36,616 nucleotides of DNA. It comes from an uncultured Bacteroidales bacterium. GTDB taxonomy: Bacteria; Bacteroidota; Bacteroidia; Bacteroidales; Bacteroidaceae. Under the pieces are notes generated by a model. It ran no database searches. It saw nothing but the letters and a program-made list of their open reading frames with translations, and was not told the origin of the DNA. Every line of letters starts with the position of its first letter. Positions within the stretch are counted from its first letter, which is position 1. Positions 15,409 through 23,185 of the stretch are shown piece after piece. The stretch covers positions 1-36,616 of the forward strand of contig CACYXI010000071.1 in assembly GCA_902778265.1 (NCBI GenBank), read 5' to 3'. A program made the translations under genes and the position numbers.

Positions 15409-15963
15409 ATGGACGAATTGAAGGCAATAATCAAATCGGTTTCAGAGCTAAAGACCATTCAAAATAGACTGAATAAAGTCTTGAAAGAAAGAGACTGGGC
15501 ATTGTCTATTGAGATACCCAGGCTTAATAAGCTTATTGAAGAAAAAGATGCAGAATGTAAAGTTGTTAAAGCAAGATTAGATTCACTTGAAAATGAATTA
15601 TCTTTATTGAATAAGAAACTTAGAGAGACAAAATCGACTCTTCAAGAAAGCCAAAGAGACCAGCAGCAGGCTGAGAAAAAAGTGGAGAATCTGATAGCCG
15701 AAATAAGAGGACTGAAGTCTGATTATGTTTATAGAAGCATGACTGCCAAAAATCAGTTTCTTGAAGAGAAGCTTGACCAGTTAAAGGGAAAGCTCAAATT
15801 ACAAGAAAGAGCCGCTACAGGGAACTATAAGGTTTTTGAAAACTTGGCAGCCCAATACCGAAATACTCTAGGACTTGAAATCGAACGACTCGAAAGAAGG
15901 AATAAAGAGCTGGAAAGAATGAATGACGAACTATTGAAAGAAAACATTAAATTACGAAAATAA
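15409..15963 (+). CDS. Coiled-coil protein (184 aa)
   Basis: After the start MDELKAIIKSVSELK almost the whole protein shows heptad-like K/E/L patterning (NKLIEEKDAE, RLDSLENELS, IERLERRNKELERMND), so a long coiled coil is expected. No globular domain or motif is visible. I chose ATG 15409, 22 bp after the DUF262 stop, over an upstream TTG (15379) that would overlap that gene; the spacing matches the rest of the operon. It probably serves as a scaffold or dimeriser between the DUF262 protein and the Z1 ATPase, or as a sensor arm. That role is inference. Confidence 0.7.
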   Translation: MDELKAIIKSVSELKTIQNRLNKVLKERDWALSIEIPRLNKLIEEKDAECKVVKARLDSLENELSLLNKKLRETKSTLQESQRDQQQAEKKVENLIAEIRGLKSDYVYRSMTAKNQFLEEKLDQLKGKLKLQERAATGNYKVFENLAAQYRNTLGLEIERLERRNKELERMNDELLKENIKLRK

Positions 15964-15978
15964 TAAAACAATAAGTAT

Positions 15979-18336
15979 ATGACATTCAGAACTATCAAAG
16001 AGTGTGAAGATGCCATTAATGCCATCCTTGCTATTGGTCAACAGCCTGACCCTGATTGGTATAACCAACTGGCATCTTTAAGAGCAGCCGCTGGCATTGG
16101 GGGACCTATGTCACCCATCTATTCCCATTTGAAAACGAAAATGGATTTGAATGGGAATCTTTGGTTTTCTACAGACCTGCAAGATTGTATAGAAGATACA
16201 GTTCAAAAACTTATGAATCCCACTAGCAAATTTAGCCCAAAAGATCCTGGACTACTGCTTGGAAAGATTCAAAGTGGAAAAACTCGCGCCTTTGTTGGGA
16301 TCATTGGCTTGATGTTTGACAAAAATATTGATATCGCAATTGTTCTTACAAAAGGAACAAAAGCTCTTGCCCAACAAACAAAAACGAGGATGGAGGATGA
16401 ATTCTCTGCTTTTGCTTCACGTAGAGTACCAGGACGTCCACATGTTGATGTCTCGGACATATTAAACAGACGTAATGGATATTCTGTGCGCGAACTAAAT
16501 GACAAGAATATCATAATTTGTAAGAAAGAGAAAAACAATATGGCCATCTTGAATGAAATCGCTCATATCAATGGCTTTGACCAAAAGAAAATACTTATTG
16601 TCGATGACGAGGCGGATTTTGCTAGTCGCAATTACAAAAGATCTGGTGGCACCCAAGATTTGGCAGCTATTGCAACTGCAATTGATAATTTAGTAGCCTC
16701 CTTGCCTGATTGTTATTATCTGCAAGTTACAGCAACACCTTATTCTTTGTATTTACAGCCTGATGGTTCTCTAAACCTTGCTGGTGGAGGCAAAGCTATG
16801 CCGTTTAAGCCAAGATTTACCAGCCTTCTGCCTACATATGACGGGTATATTGGTGGAAAACAGTATTTCGTCGATTCGAAGGATTCGAATTCAATGTACT
16901 CTCACCTTTTCCATAACGTAAGAGAAATATGCAGGGATGCTATTTCCCGGATTGATAGAAGGTACATCAATAACGTGACAACCTCTCCCAGTTTGTTGGA
17001 ACTACGACAGGCTGTAGTTGGCTATTTCATGGCTACTGCGATAAGACGTATTCAAGAAAGTAACAGGCAAGATTACTTATCAAGTTGTATTGTTCATGTG
17101 GATATTGCGAAAGCAAAACACCAATGGGAAGGTCAGCTTATCATCACGCTTGTGGAAGAATGGGAAAAAGATATTCGCAATAATAATGGTGTTTTACCCG
17201 CTTCGCTAACTACTATGTTTGATGATCTTTTCGATGATTATAGCTCTTCTATTATTAAGGGTAAAACTAATGGAGAGTTACCACAGACATTAGCTATACC
17301 TCCCAAAAAGGATGTCCAAATAGAAATGGCATCTCTTTTCTTGAGTAAGGATTATCGAATTGAGGTCATTAACTCAGATCAGGATGTACCAGCTTTGCTG
17401 GACAAAGACGGGCAGCTCAAGCTAACACACGCCGTCAATATCTTTGTTGGCGGTCAAATCTTGGACCGAGGTATTACTATTTCCAATCTGCTATGTTTCT
17501 TTTACGGAAGGAATCCACGAGCCCTACAACAAGATACTGTGCTACAACATTCTCGAATGTATGGTAACAGGTCGAAAGCAGATATGGCAGTTACGCGGTT
17601 CTATACGACATTCCGACTTTATTCATTAATTGCAGAAATAAATGAATTAGATGAACAGTTACGTCAATGGCTAATCAAATACTCGACAACTGCCAATTTT
17701 GACCCATCAATGGCTGTAATATTCACAGACTCTCAAAATTTGCGGCCTTGTTCGGGTGGAAAGATAGCTATGTCGGATTGTATCGCTCTTCGTGCGGGAA
17801 GGCGAATGGTGCATGCAGGTTTTCAAACCGATAGTCAGACTAAGATTAAAAATATAATAACTGACATCGATAATATTATTACGTCCCTGCCTAACTACAT
17901 GAACCAAGATAAGGATGGAATTTTCGAGGTTGATGTTAATGTGGTAATTGACCTTCTGAAGAGGGTACGATCAACATACATTTACGACCGTCCTATTGAT
18001 GGGAATGAAGGATTGGACTGGAATGTTCAGGAAATGATTGGAGCAATCCAATATTCCACAACGAATACAAATGGAAAAATGTGGATGCTTCACAGAATAA
18101 ATCGTAATCTGTCACGTATTAGACAGGATGGTGGTTTCGTTGATGCGCCAGATGACGGTCGTACAGATTTGGCTCCTGCACGAGCAAAAGCATTAGATAA
18201 ACCTATTATCATGTTTATTAAAGAAAACGGTCAAAAGATTAACGGATGGCGAGACGCACCATTCTACTGGCCAGTTTTGGTTCTACAGCAAAATTTGAGC
18301 TCCGCATTTTATACATCAAGTCAAAACGCAATATAA
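15979..18336 (+). CDS. Z1-domain ATPase (785 aa)
   Basis: The N-terminal ATPase has Walker A GKIQSGKT at 95-102, IVDDEADFAS (Walker B, D209) and QVTATPYSLYL near 249, as in superfamily 2 helicases. The following region with FVGGQILDRGITISNL near 490 and VLQHSRMYG near 522 is the signature of the Z1 domain. Z1 proteins occur in defence loci, for example in the MZA system with MutL-like and AIPR proteins. None of those partners is present here. The likely role is ATP-driven remodelling of DNA or a DNA-protein complex. It starts 15 bp after the coiled-coil gene and ends 16 bp before the AlbA_2 gene. Confidence 0.88.
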   Translation: MTFRTIKECEDAINAILAIGQQPDPDWYNQLASLRAAAGIGGPMSPIYSHLKTKMDLNGNLWFSTDLQDCIEDTVQKLMNPTSKFSPKDPGLLLGKIQSGKTRAFVGIIGLMFDKNIDIAIVLTKGTKALAQQTKTRMEDEFSAFASRRVPGRPHVDVSDILNRRNGYSVRELNDKNIIICKKEKNNMAILNEIAHINGFDQKKILIVDDEADFASRNYKRSGGTQDLAAIATAIDNLVASLPDCYYLQVTATPYSLYLQPDGSLNLAGGGKAMPFKPRFTSLLPTYDGYIGGKQYFVDSKDSNSMYSHLFHNVREICRDAISRIDRRYINNVTTSPSLLELRQAVVGYFMATAIRRIQESNRQDYLSSCIVHVDIAKAKHQWEGQLIITLVEEWEKDIRNNNGVLPASLTTMFDDLFDDYSSSIIKGKTNGELPQTLAIPPKKDVQIEMASLFLSKDYRIEVINSDQDVPALLDKDGQLKLTHAVNIFVGGQILDRGITISNLLCFFYGRNPRALQQDTVLQHSRMYGNRSKADMAVTRFYTTFRLYSLIAEINELDEQLRQWLIKYSTTANFDPSMAVIFTDSQNLRPCSGGKIAMSDCIALRAGRRMVHAGFQTDSQTKIKNIITDIDNIITSLPNYMNQDKDGIFEVDVNVVIDLLKRVRSTYIYDRPIDGNEGLDWNVQEMIGAIQYSTTNTNGKMWMLHRINRNLSRIRQDGGFVDAPDDGRTDLAPARAKALDKPIIMFIKENGQKINGWRDAPFYWPVLVLQQNLSSAFYTSSQNAI

Positions 18337-18352
18337 ACAAAACTATAATAAT

Positions 18353-20083
18353 ATGAACTACGAAGTTGGAAAACAATATGAGATGAAAGTTGTGGACATC
18401 CGCAAGGATTCCGCTGGCCATGATTTTATCGTTCTACATGACGATGACCCCAATAAAGAGTATAGGATATATAACATCCTGAAATGCCAGTTGGATAGTC
18501 TTCCAGACACCATGTATGTGGTGGTAAAAAGCATAGATGTGTTTGGTAAAATCAAGTTTGCTCAGGACATTGCACGACTAAACAAAGAACACTATCACGA
18601 AGGGAAACTCTATGCATTTGATGTGATAGACGTAAAAGAGGATCATAATACGAATGCCACTTACTATGAGCTGGAGGATGATTTTACTACCCACAGATTT
18701 TATTTTACTGGTGAGCAGAAATACCAGAAAGGTGATTCTTGTATTCTAGAGGTAGATGGTGTCAGCGAAAAGGGTAATCTGAGACTGAAAGAAATTAAAC
18801 ATACAAGTGACGAGAAAGTTGAGAAAGCAGTTGAAGAAGCAAAAGATGACACAAAGGACAAACTGTCTAAACTTTGGGAGAACTTGCCAGTTCTTGATGT
18901 TGAAGATGAAGGGCAAACACTGGAACTTAAGACATCAATAGCATTCCCCCCAGGTGAAGGCAAAGCTAATATTGGGAAACAGCTATATACGATTCTAAAA
19001 GAGTTGACTGCCTTTATGAATACTGAAGGGGGAACACTTTATATAGGTATTCACGACAAGACGAAGAAAGTGATTGGAATTGGCGCTGACTACCAATACT
19101 TAAACTGTGACGAAGAAGATGAGTATAACGGCTCATATAAAGAAGACAGAGATGGCTACGAGTTGAAGATTCGAAACACAATGGACAAGCTCTGCCCTAG
19201 CCTAGCCAACTCTCTGACGGCTATCAGCTTTGAATCACTGGACAATGTGGTATATTGCAAAATTGAAGTAAAGCCTGCGCGAAGACCTATTTTCCTTTCG
19301 GGAACCCAACTATTTGTTCGCCAAGGAAACAGAATCAAGTTACTAAAAGGAGACGAAATCACATTCTTTATCACAGAAAGAATGGATATCGCCATCAAGA
19401 ACATGATTGATATGGAAGGGCTGACGAACAGAGAGTCACTATCGGCCGAAGAGTTGAGAAAAATGCTGCTAGAATTGATCAATGAACGCAAAGCTATTCC
19501 TACGGATCTTCCTAAGCCAAAGAATCTAGGTGAGATTGACTATTGGTTTGTATGGTACAATGATGGAACATGGAAAAAAGTGCGTAACAAGGAGGATGGA
19601 AACGAGGTGTATATTCAGGTGCCCGTCTATAAGAACCTGAACGCATCATTGGTTGCTTTCTGCTACGAAACAAGGGTAAACACCGTAAAATTGAACGATT
19701 TCAAGAAAGGAGCCAATTTGAACAAGCTCCAGACCAAATACTGGTGGAGCAGAACAGGTGAAAAACCTAAGCAAATTTTCATAGCAGAACCTACTGACTA
19801 TGTTGTTGGATATAGCATAGATAGTAATGGCATAGAATATGTGAAGTTACATGCGATATCTGACTATATGCCTTCTGCGAACCCAGGAGCTCAAGGCGGA
19901 ACATTTGTTCCTGACAACGCTCGCGTTGAGGCTTATGCTTTATTAGGAGCAGAGCATAGAAGAAAAATCGAACATCTGATAGTACCCAAAGCGAAGCGCA
20001 GTGTAGAAGTAGGCACTCCACTAAGCAGTCCTACTCTGAAGGAAGAAATTGAATATTTAGAAAAGGCTTTAAAAAGTAATTAA
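18353..20083 (+). CDS. AlbA_2/Schlafen-like protein with OB-like N-terminus (576 aa)
   Basis: Residues 1-155 form two or three beta-rich repeats (KQYEMKVVDIRKDSAG, GKLYAFDVIDVKED) that look like S1/OB-type domains. Residues about 183-340 match the AlbA_2 (Schlafen AAA_4) domain: LELKTSIAFPPGEGKAN, then FMNTEGGTLYIGIHD, and later LFVRQGNRIKLL. In other proteins this domain is linked to RNA or DNA binding and, in Schlafens, to tRNA or RNA cleavage. The C-terminal 200 residues (WYNDGTWKKVRNKED onwards) are unfamiliar. In this operon it could be a nucleic-acid sensor or an RNase effector. Nuclease residues cannot be identified by eye. Confidence 0.8.
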   Translation: MNYEVGKQYEMKVVDIRKDSAGHDFIVLHDDDPNKEYRIYNILKCQLDSLPDTMYVVVKSIDVFGKIKFAQDIARLNKEHYHEGKLYAFDVIDVKEDHNTNATYYELEDDFTTHRFYFTGEQKYQKGDSCILEVDGVSEKGNLRLKEIKHTSDEKVEKAVEEAKDDTKDKLSKLWENLPVLDVEDEGQTLELKTSIAFPPGEGKANIGKQLYTILKELTAFMNTEGGTLYIGIHDKTKKVIGIGADYQYLNCDEEDEYNGSYKEDRDGYELKIRNTMDKLCPSLANSLTAISFESLDNVVYCKIEVKPARRPIFLSGTQLFVRQGNRIKLLKGDEITFFITERMDIAIKNMIDMEGLTNRESLSAEELRKMLLELINERKAIPTDLPKPKNLGEIDYWFVWYNDGTWKKVRNKEDGNEVYIQVPVYKNLNASLVAFCYETRVNTVKLNDFKKGANLNKLQTKYWWSRTGEKPKQIFIAEPTDYVVGYSIDSNGIEYVKLHAISDYMPSANPGAQGGTFVPDNARVEAYALLGAEHRRKIEHLIVPKAKRSVEVGTPLSSPTLKEEIEYLEKALKSN

Positions 20084-20095
20084 TACCAATAGATT

Positions 20096-20386
20096 ATGGC
20101 AAGATGTCCTAAAACAGCTGCAGAAGCCTGGAAGAGATTAGATAAAAGGCTGAGCGAAGAAGAGAAAAAAAATATTAGAGAGGCAGATGGGACGTTTGAG
20201 TTCCACTTCACATTAGGCCTTTGGATTCGCAACAATTGGCTCTATACTGGTGAACGCGAGAATCTCGAGTCACTGATGAAGGATTTAGGTGAACCTGAGT
20301 TCCTGATGGGTGATATGGCTTCATCGGCAATCCTAGAGGCATACCAAAAACATCTGAAGGAATCGATAAACAATGAGCAACATTGA
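20096..20386 (+). CDS. DUF6794-like small protein (96 aa)
   Basis: The sequence fits the DUF6794 pattern as I recall it: PKTAAEAWKRLDKRLSEEEK, then FEFHFTLGLWIRNNW, then DMASSAILEAYQKHL. The family is widespread in bacteria and has no known function. Here it is the last gene of the operon, 12 bp after the AlbA_2 gene and just before a palindromic terminator. It could be an accessory or immunity-type protein, or cargo added to the end of the operon; the sequence does not say which. Confidence 0.75.
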   Translation: MARCPKTAAEAWKRLDKRLSEEEKKNIREADGTFEFHFTLGLWIRNNWLYTGERENLESLMKDLGEPEFLMGDMASSAILEAYQKHLKESINNEQH

Positions 20387-20388
20387 AG

Positions 20389-20416
20389 AGTATGACAGGG
20401 ACGTCCCTGTCATACT
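20389..20416. terminator. Perfect 28-bp palindrome, bidirectional terminator
   Basis: Arms AGTATGACAGGGAC (20389-20402) and GTCCCTGTCATACT (20403-20416) are exact complements, followed by TTCTTTC. It sits between the convergent DUF6794 gene and the WG-like gene at 20425. Confidence 0.8.
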
Positions 20417-20424
20417 TCTTTCAT

Positions 20425-21156
20425 CTACTCATAGGAGATTAATTCTATTTTCAGATTGAGATGTAACTCATCTGATATCCGCTCAAGATAGATGGCCTTT
20501 TGCTCTGTATTGTTATAAGTGAGTAGATAGTATCCTGGTGCAATCGACTTTTGCGACTTCTTGTAAATGACATCTGTAGTTGGATGTGTATCTACAAGAA
20601 GGATATTTCTCTTCTCAATACCAGGAATCTTTAACTTTTCGACTCTTTCTAAACCAATACGCTTGATTGTTTCTGCTAACGTCTTCCATACAACGGAATT
20701 CTCAATAACCATTCCATCTGGAAACGTAACACGGATTTTGTCTCGTCCTGGACCTTTTTTTACTATTCTCTTCACTTTATCTGATGTCACAGGAATGTCG
20801 GACGAAAAAGGTTCTTGCCAGTTTACCATCGTTTGCAGCTGAAGCTCTGCATCTTCTAAAGCAATATACTGACAAGGAACGAGGAGACGACGCTTGCTGG
20901 CATTATACTCCACATCATAAAGGCCTTCATCCTGATTGATAAAGCCACCTGCGACTTTCAAAATTCCCCACTTGTTGCCAATGCGAAAAGCGAAGAAAGC
21001 ACAGCGTTCTTCTAAATTAGCAAAGTATTTTACTTCATCGTAGGGGAAGGGATTGTGGGTGGGGCTATAAAAGGTGCCAGCATCTCCCATTCCATATGTA
21101 TGATCTAGGGTGTAAATACCATATTTATTACCCTTACGCAGAATACATACCTGCAT
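20425..21156 (-). CDS. WG-repeat-like protein with unknown C-terminal domain (243 aa)
   Basis: The N-terminal part has two WG-like units, RKGNKYGIYTL and FRIGNKWGILKVAGG, as in beta-propeller-like WG proteins. The C-terminal 110 residues (IRVTFPDGMVIENSVVWKTL, then ISDELHLNLKIELI) form a second domain that I recall from proteins near restriction genes, but I cannot name it. The frame is open to 21312, but residues 1-52 of that version run through a palindrome (21198-21224), so I use ATG 21156. It points toward the defence operon and shares the palindromic terminator at 20389. It could be an accessory part of the island or a separate cargo gene. Confidence 0.65.
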   Translation of the reverse strand: MQVCILRKGNKYGIYTLDHTYGMGDAGTFYSPTHNPFPYDEVKYFANLEERCAFFAFRIGNKWGILKVAGGFINQDEGLYDVEYNASKRRLLVPCQYIALEDAELQLQTMVNWQEPFSSDIPVTSDKVKRIVKKGPGRDKIRVTFPDGMVIENSVVWKTLAETIKRIGLERVEKLKIPGIEKRNILLVDTHPTTDVIYKKSQKSIAPGYYLLTYNNTEQKAIYLERISDELHLNLKIELISYE

Positions 21157-21197
21157 GACAGAAAGGTCGGATATTGGAACAAAGAAAGATGCATCAT

Positions 21198-21224
21198 TGA
21201 AACAGGTGACAGGTTCCTGTTTCA
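21198..21224. repeat. Hairpin of the CAGG...CCTG family
   Basis: Arms TGAAACAGG (21198-21206) and CCTGTTTCA (21216-21224) flank a 9-bp loop. An almost identical hairpin occurs at 29091-29115. Confidence 0.65.
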
Positions 21225-21367
21225 CGCACATCCAGATACTAGAAGGTGATGCACTCAAAGAGTATGCAAAAGAATATGCGAAGAAATATCTATACGTATA
21301 GCAAACGTCCATAATTCATTCTAACTTGATATTATTGCACTTGAAAGAATTTTTAAATAATCATATT

Positions 21368-21877
21368 ATGAAAGAAAATAATCTACAGAACAACGCTGCA
21401 GCGTCGAACAACCAGAGCAACCAAGTGTTCACCGATTCCACCACAGGAAAGAAGGGCGTCAAGAACCCCGCAGGCCAGATTTTAGTTCCTGCCGAGTACG
21501 ACGAGCTCCTGTTAAACCCTTTCACCGGACTCTACCATGCCTGCTGGGGCAACGTCAAGGGCAAATACGGTATGGTCGCTCCGAATGGCGAGGTGCTCAT
21601 TCCTAACATCCTCACCAGTACCTACGAACCTTGGAACGACTTCATGCTCCTTGAGGCCGATGGCAAGTTCGGAGCTATGGACGTCAGAACTCTCTGCTTC
21701 GTGCTCCCTGAGTACGACAAGGTCGACTGGGAACCAGACGAGAACGTCGTCTTCCACAAGGACGGTGTCAAGGGTTACATCGTCGAGGAGACAGGCGAGT
21801 TCGTACCCGTCGACCAGTTCGAGGACGACGAGAAGTACGATGATGCCTACATCTTCAACACCTTCTGCGACAATTAA
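21368..21877 (+). CDS. Complete WG-repeat-like protein (169 aa)
   Basis: The protein has WG-type repeats: GKKGVKNPAGQILVPAEYDE, then KGKYGMVAPNGEVLIPN, then DGKFGAMDVRTLCFVLPEYD and GVKGYIVEETGEFVPVDQF. It is acidic, and I see no signal peptide. The chosen start is ATG 21368 (MKENNLQNN), and the extra N-terminal residues of the longer frame are unlikely. Its 3' end is duplicated as the fragment at 5555-5680 on the other side of the defence operon. Codon use looks richer in G+C than in the operon genes, so it probably belongs to the host backbone or an older layer. WG repeats may mediate protein contacts; no exact function is known. Confidence 0.75.
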   Translation: MKENNLQNNAAASNNQSNQVFTDSTTGKKGVKNPAGQILVPAEYDELLLNPFTGLYHACWGNVKGKYGMVAPNGEVLIPNILTSTYEPWNDFMLLEADGKFGAMDVRTLCFVLPEYDKVDWEPDENVVFHKDGVKGYIVEETGEFVPVDQFEDDEKYDDAYIFNTFCDN

Positions 21878-21907
21878 TATCTAAATACTAGTACCACTTC
21901 CATACCC

Positions 21908-21939
21908 ATCAGCCCAAGTCCCCACAGATTTGGGCTGAT
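21908..21939 (+). terminator. Terminator of the WG-repeat gene
   Basis: Stem ATCAGCCCAA (21908-21917) pairs with TTGGGCTGAT (21930-21939), followed by TCTTTC. Only the right arm survives in the left-flank copy at 5787-5822. Confidence 0.75.
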
Positions 21940-21962
21940 TCTTTCAAAAAACCTTGAAATTA
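21928..21962. repeat. Right copy of the island-flanking direct repeat
   Basis: It matches 5787-5822 with a small indel and a substitution in the A-run. Together with the WG-gene fragment it defines a duplication of the gene's 3' end on both sides of the operon. Confidence 0.75.
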
Positions 21963-22035
21963 GGCAATAACATAGAAGTTGACCCAAATATCAAAAAAAG
22001 GCAATAATATAGCAGTTGGTACAAATAACCACAAA
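21963..22035. repeat. GGCAATAAYATAG repeat, two tandem copies
   Basis: GGCAATAACATAGAAGTTG begins at 21963, and a variant with GGCAATAATATAGCAGTTG begins at 22000, 37 bp later. A third copy lies at 23417. Each group ends next to an ATGAGCA-type terminator hairpin. Confidence 0.7.
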
Positions 22036-22036
22036 A

Positions 22037-22062
22037 ATGAGCAACCGTGATTGATTGCTCAT
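22037..22062 (-). terminator. Terminator of the 193-aa gene
   Basis: Stem ATGAGCAA/TTGCTCAT (22037-22044 and 22055-22062) precedes a T-rich run on the minus strand, directly downstream of the gene ending at 22068. Related hairpins occur at 23455 and 24222. Confidence 0.75.
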
Positions 22063-22067
22063 TTCTA

Positions 22068-22649
22068 TTAATGTGGTTTTGAAGGTGTTGAACCATTCGT
22101 GTTGATATTTGTTTCATAGTCTTCTCTTGCATAGAGATAGTTAGAAACGAAAGTCAGCACTCTATTTATTTGTTCTTCATTATGGGGTAGTAACGTATGC
22201 AACTTTCTACTATGTGTAGTTTTGTCAGAGTAAGACACTCTATAAAAGTCTTGCGTATTGAAGTTGTATTCGATTGCTCCTATACCAAACGGTCTCAATG
22301 ATACAGTCAACTGTCCGTGCAATACAACTCTTTCATTGTCTATGTATTTTACATCAGTGAAACGCAAATCGACTGGGTACGACTGATTTGTCTTCTCATT
22401 GTGTTCAACAAACTCAAGGGTTAAATTTGGAAAGTTGTCGTGTATTGCAAGTGACAACGCCTTCATTGTTAAGTTTTCGCTGCCTCCCATCTTTGTTCTT
22501 GCATTCGGATTTCTACTATTCATATAATCTTGTTGTGCATTGTAGTTTGCACCGTGCGTTAGTGCAGCACCACGATAGCCTATCTCATTGATTACTTGTC
22601 TTACTATGTTATGTATGTCACTCTCTGTTATTCTAATCAACTGTTTCAT
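22068..22649 (-). CDS. Hypothetical protein with N-terminal RITES tag (193 aa)
   Basis: The family of the main part is unknown to me. The first 23 residues, MKQLIRITESDIHNIVRQV and what follows, match a short N-terminal motif I have seen on many phage-like and uncultivated Bacteroidota proteins. The divergent neighbour at 22769 carries the same tag. The rest (residues 50-190) looks like one globular domain with VDLRFTDVKYIDNERVV and a later YNFNTQDFYRVSY stretch. No signal peptide or catalytic signature is seen. It has its own promoter (22688-22719) and terminator, so it behaves as a single-gene unit. Confidence 0.7.
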   Translation of the reverse strand: MKQLIRITESDIHNIVRQVINEIGYRGAALTHGANYNAQQDYMNSRNPNARTKMGGSENLTMKALSLAIHDNFPNLTLEFVEHNEKTNQSYPVDLRFTDVKYIDNERVVLHGQLTVSLRPFGIGAIEYNFNTQDFYRVSYSDKTTHSRKLHTLLPHNEEQINRVLTFVSNYLYAREDYETNINTNGSTPSKPH

Positions 22650-22687
22650 CTTGATACCATATTTTCATATAAATATCAATTTTGCTG

Positions 22688-22719
22688 CGAAGGTAGTGAT
22701 ATTTATTGAATAAAACAAA
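22688..22719 (-). promoter_or_regulatory. Promoter of the 193-aa gene
   Basis: TTTG (22716-22719), a 20-bp spacer and TACCTTCG (22688-22695) lie on the minus strand, 39 bp before the ATG. Confidence 0.7.
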
Positions 22720-22768
22720 ACTTGATGATATTTATTTAGAAAAATAACGAATGAATACGTATTACAAT

Positions 22769-23185
22769 ATGAATAAGAAACTAATCAGATTAACAGAATC
22801 AGACCTTCATAGGATTGTGAAAGAATCTGTGAATAAATTACTCAATGAAGGTAAACCATTACCCGCCACAGAAAACGAGTTTAAACAAGATAGGGCTGAC
22901 TTATTAAGAATAATGAATCATTTACAAGAATTTTGTAAATACTCAGATTCATTAGAATATGATGAAGGAGACAAGTATCGTCATGCTTTAACAGTATGTA
23001 TAAAGTGCATTGACAGGGCAATGCAAGCAATGGATAAGACTTTGTTATTCACAGCAGAATACAATGGGAAATTACCGATTCATTGGTGGGCAGATAATTA
23101 TGATGAAAACGGAAATCTTGATTACAAGATGTATGGAGGTGAGAGTGGCGATAATATAAACAGAGCAACTTGGGACAATTGCTAA
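22769..23185 (+). CDS. Hypothetical protein with N-terminal RLTES tag (138 aa)
   Basis: The start ATG 22769 (MNKKLIRLTESDLHRIV) puts the tag at the very N-terminus; an in-frame ATG at 22751 would add six residues. After the tag comes a helical region (DRADLLRIMNHLQEFCKY, then ALTVCIKCIDRAMQAMDK) and a short C-terminus ending near GGESGDNINRATWDNC. I recognise no enzyme motif. It is divergent from the 193-aa gene and shares the 120-bp gap with it. Tag sharing between unrelated proteins suggests common targeting or a common partner, which is inference. Confidence 0.65.
   Translation: MNKKLIRLTESDLHRIVKESVNKLLNEGKPLPATENEFKQDRADLLRIMNHLQEFCKYSDSLEYDEGDKYRHALTVCIKCIDRAMQAMDKTLLFTAEYNGKLPIHWWADNYDENGNLDYKMYGGESGDNINRATWDNC

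Larger units (their letters stand above)
5874..20386 (+). other. Composite defence operon of nine genes
   Basis: The operon runs from the leader ORF to the DUF6794 gene on one strand, with gaps of 12-22 bp or ATGA overlaps and no internal promoter or terminator that I can see. The order is: unknown, PLD-SNF2 helicase, Eco57I-like methyltransferase, DprA/SLOG-like, DUF262/DUF1524, coiled coil, Z1 ATPase, AlbA_2/Schlafen-like, DUF6794. Several of these families (SNF2, PLD, methyltransferase, DUF262, Z1, AlbA_2) are known from phage defence loci, but I do not know a named system with this set. DISARM uses a SNF2 helicase (DrmD), a methylase (DrmMI) and a PLD protein (DrmC), but the DrmA and DrmB cores are missing here. 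Confidence 0.7.

Noticed and set aside
15979-18336. Z1 protein considered as part of an MZA system
   Set aside because: No MutL-like ATPase or AIPR protein is found next to it.
5824-20416. Operon considered as a standard DISARM or BREX system
   Set aside because: DrmA and DrmB are absent, and so are BrxC, PglZ and BrxL. Only single parts resemble those systems.
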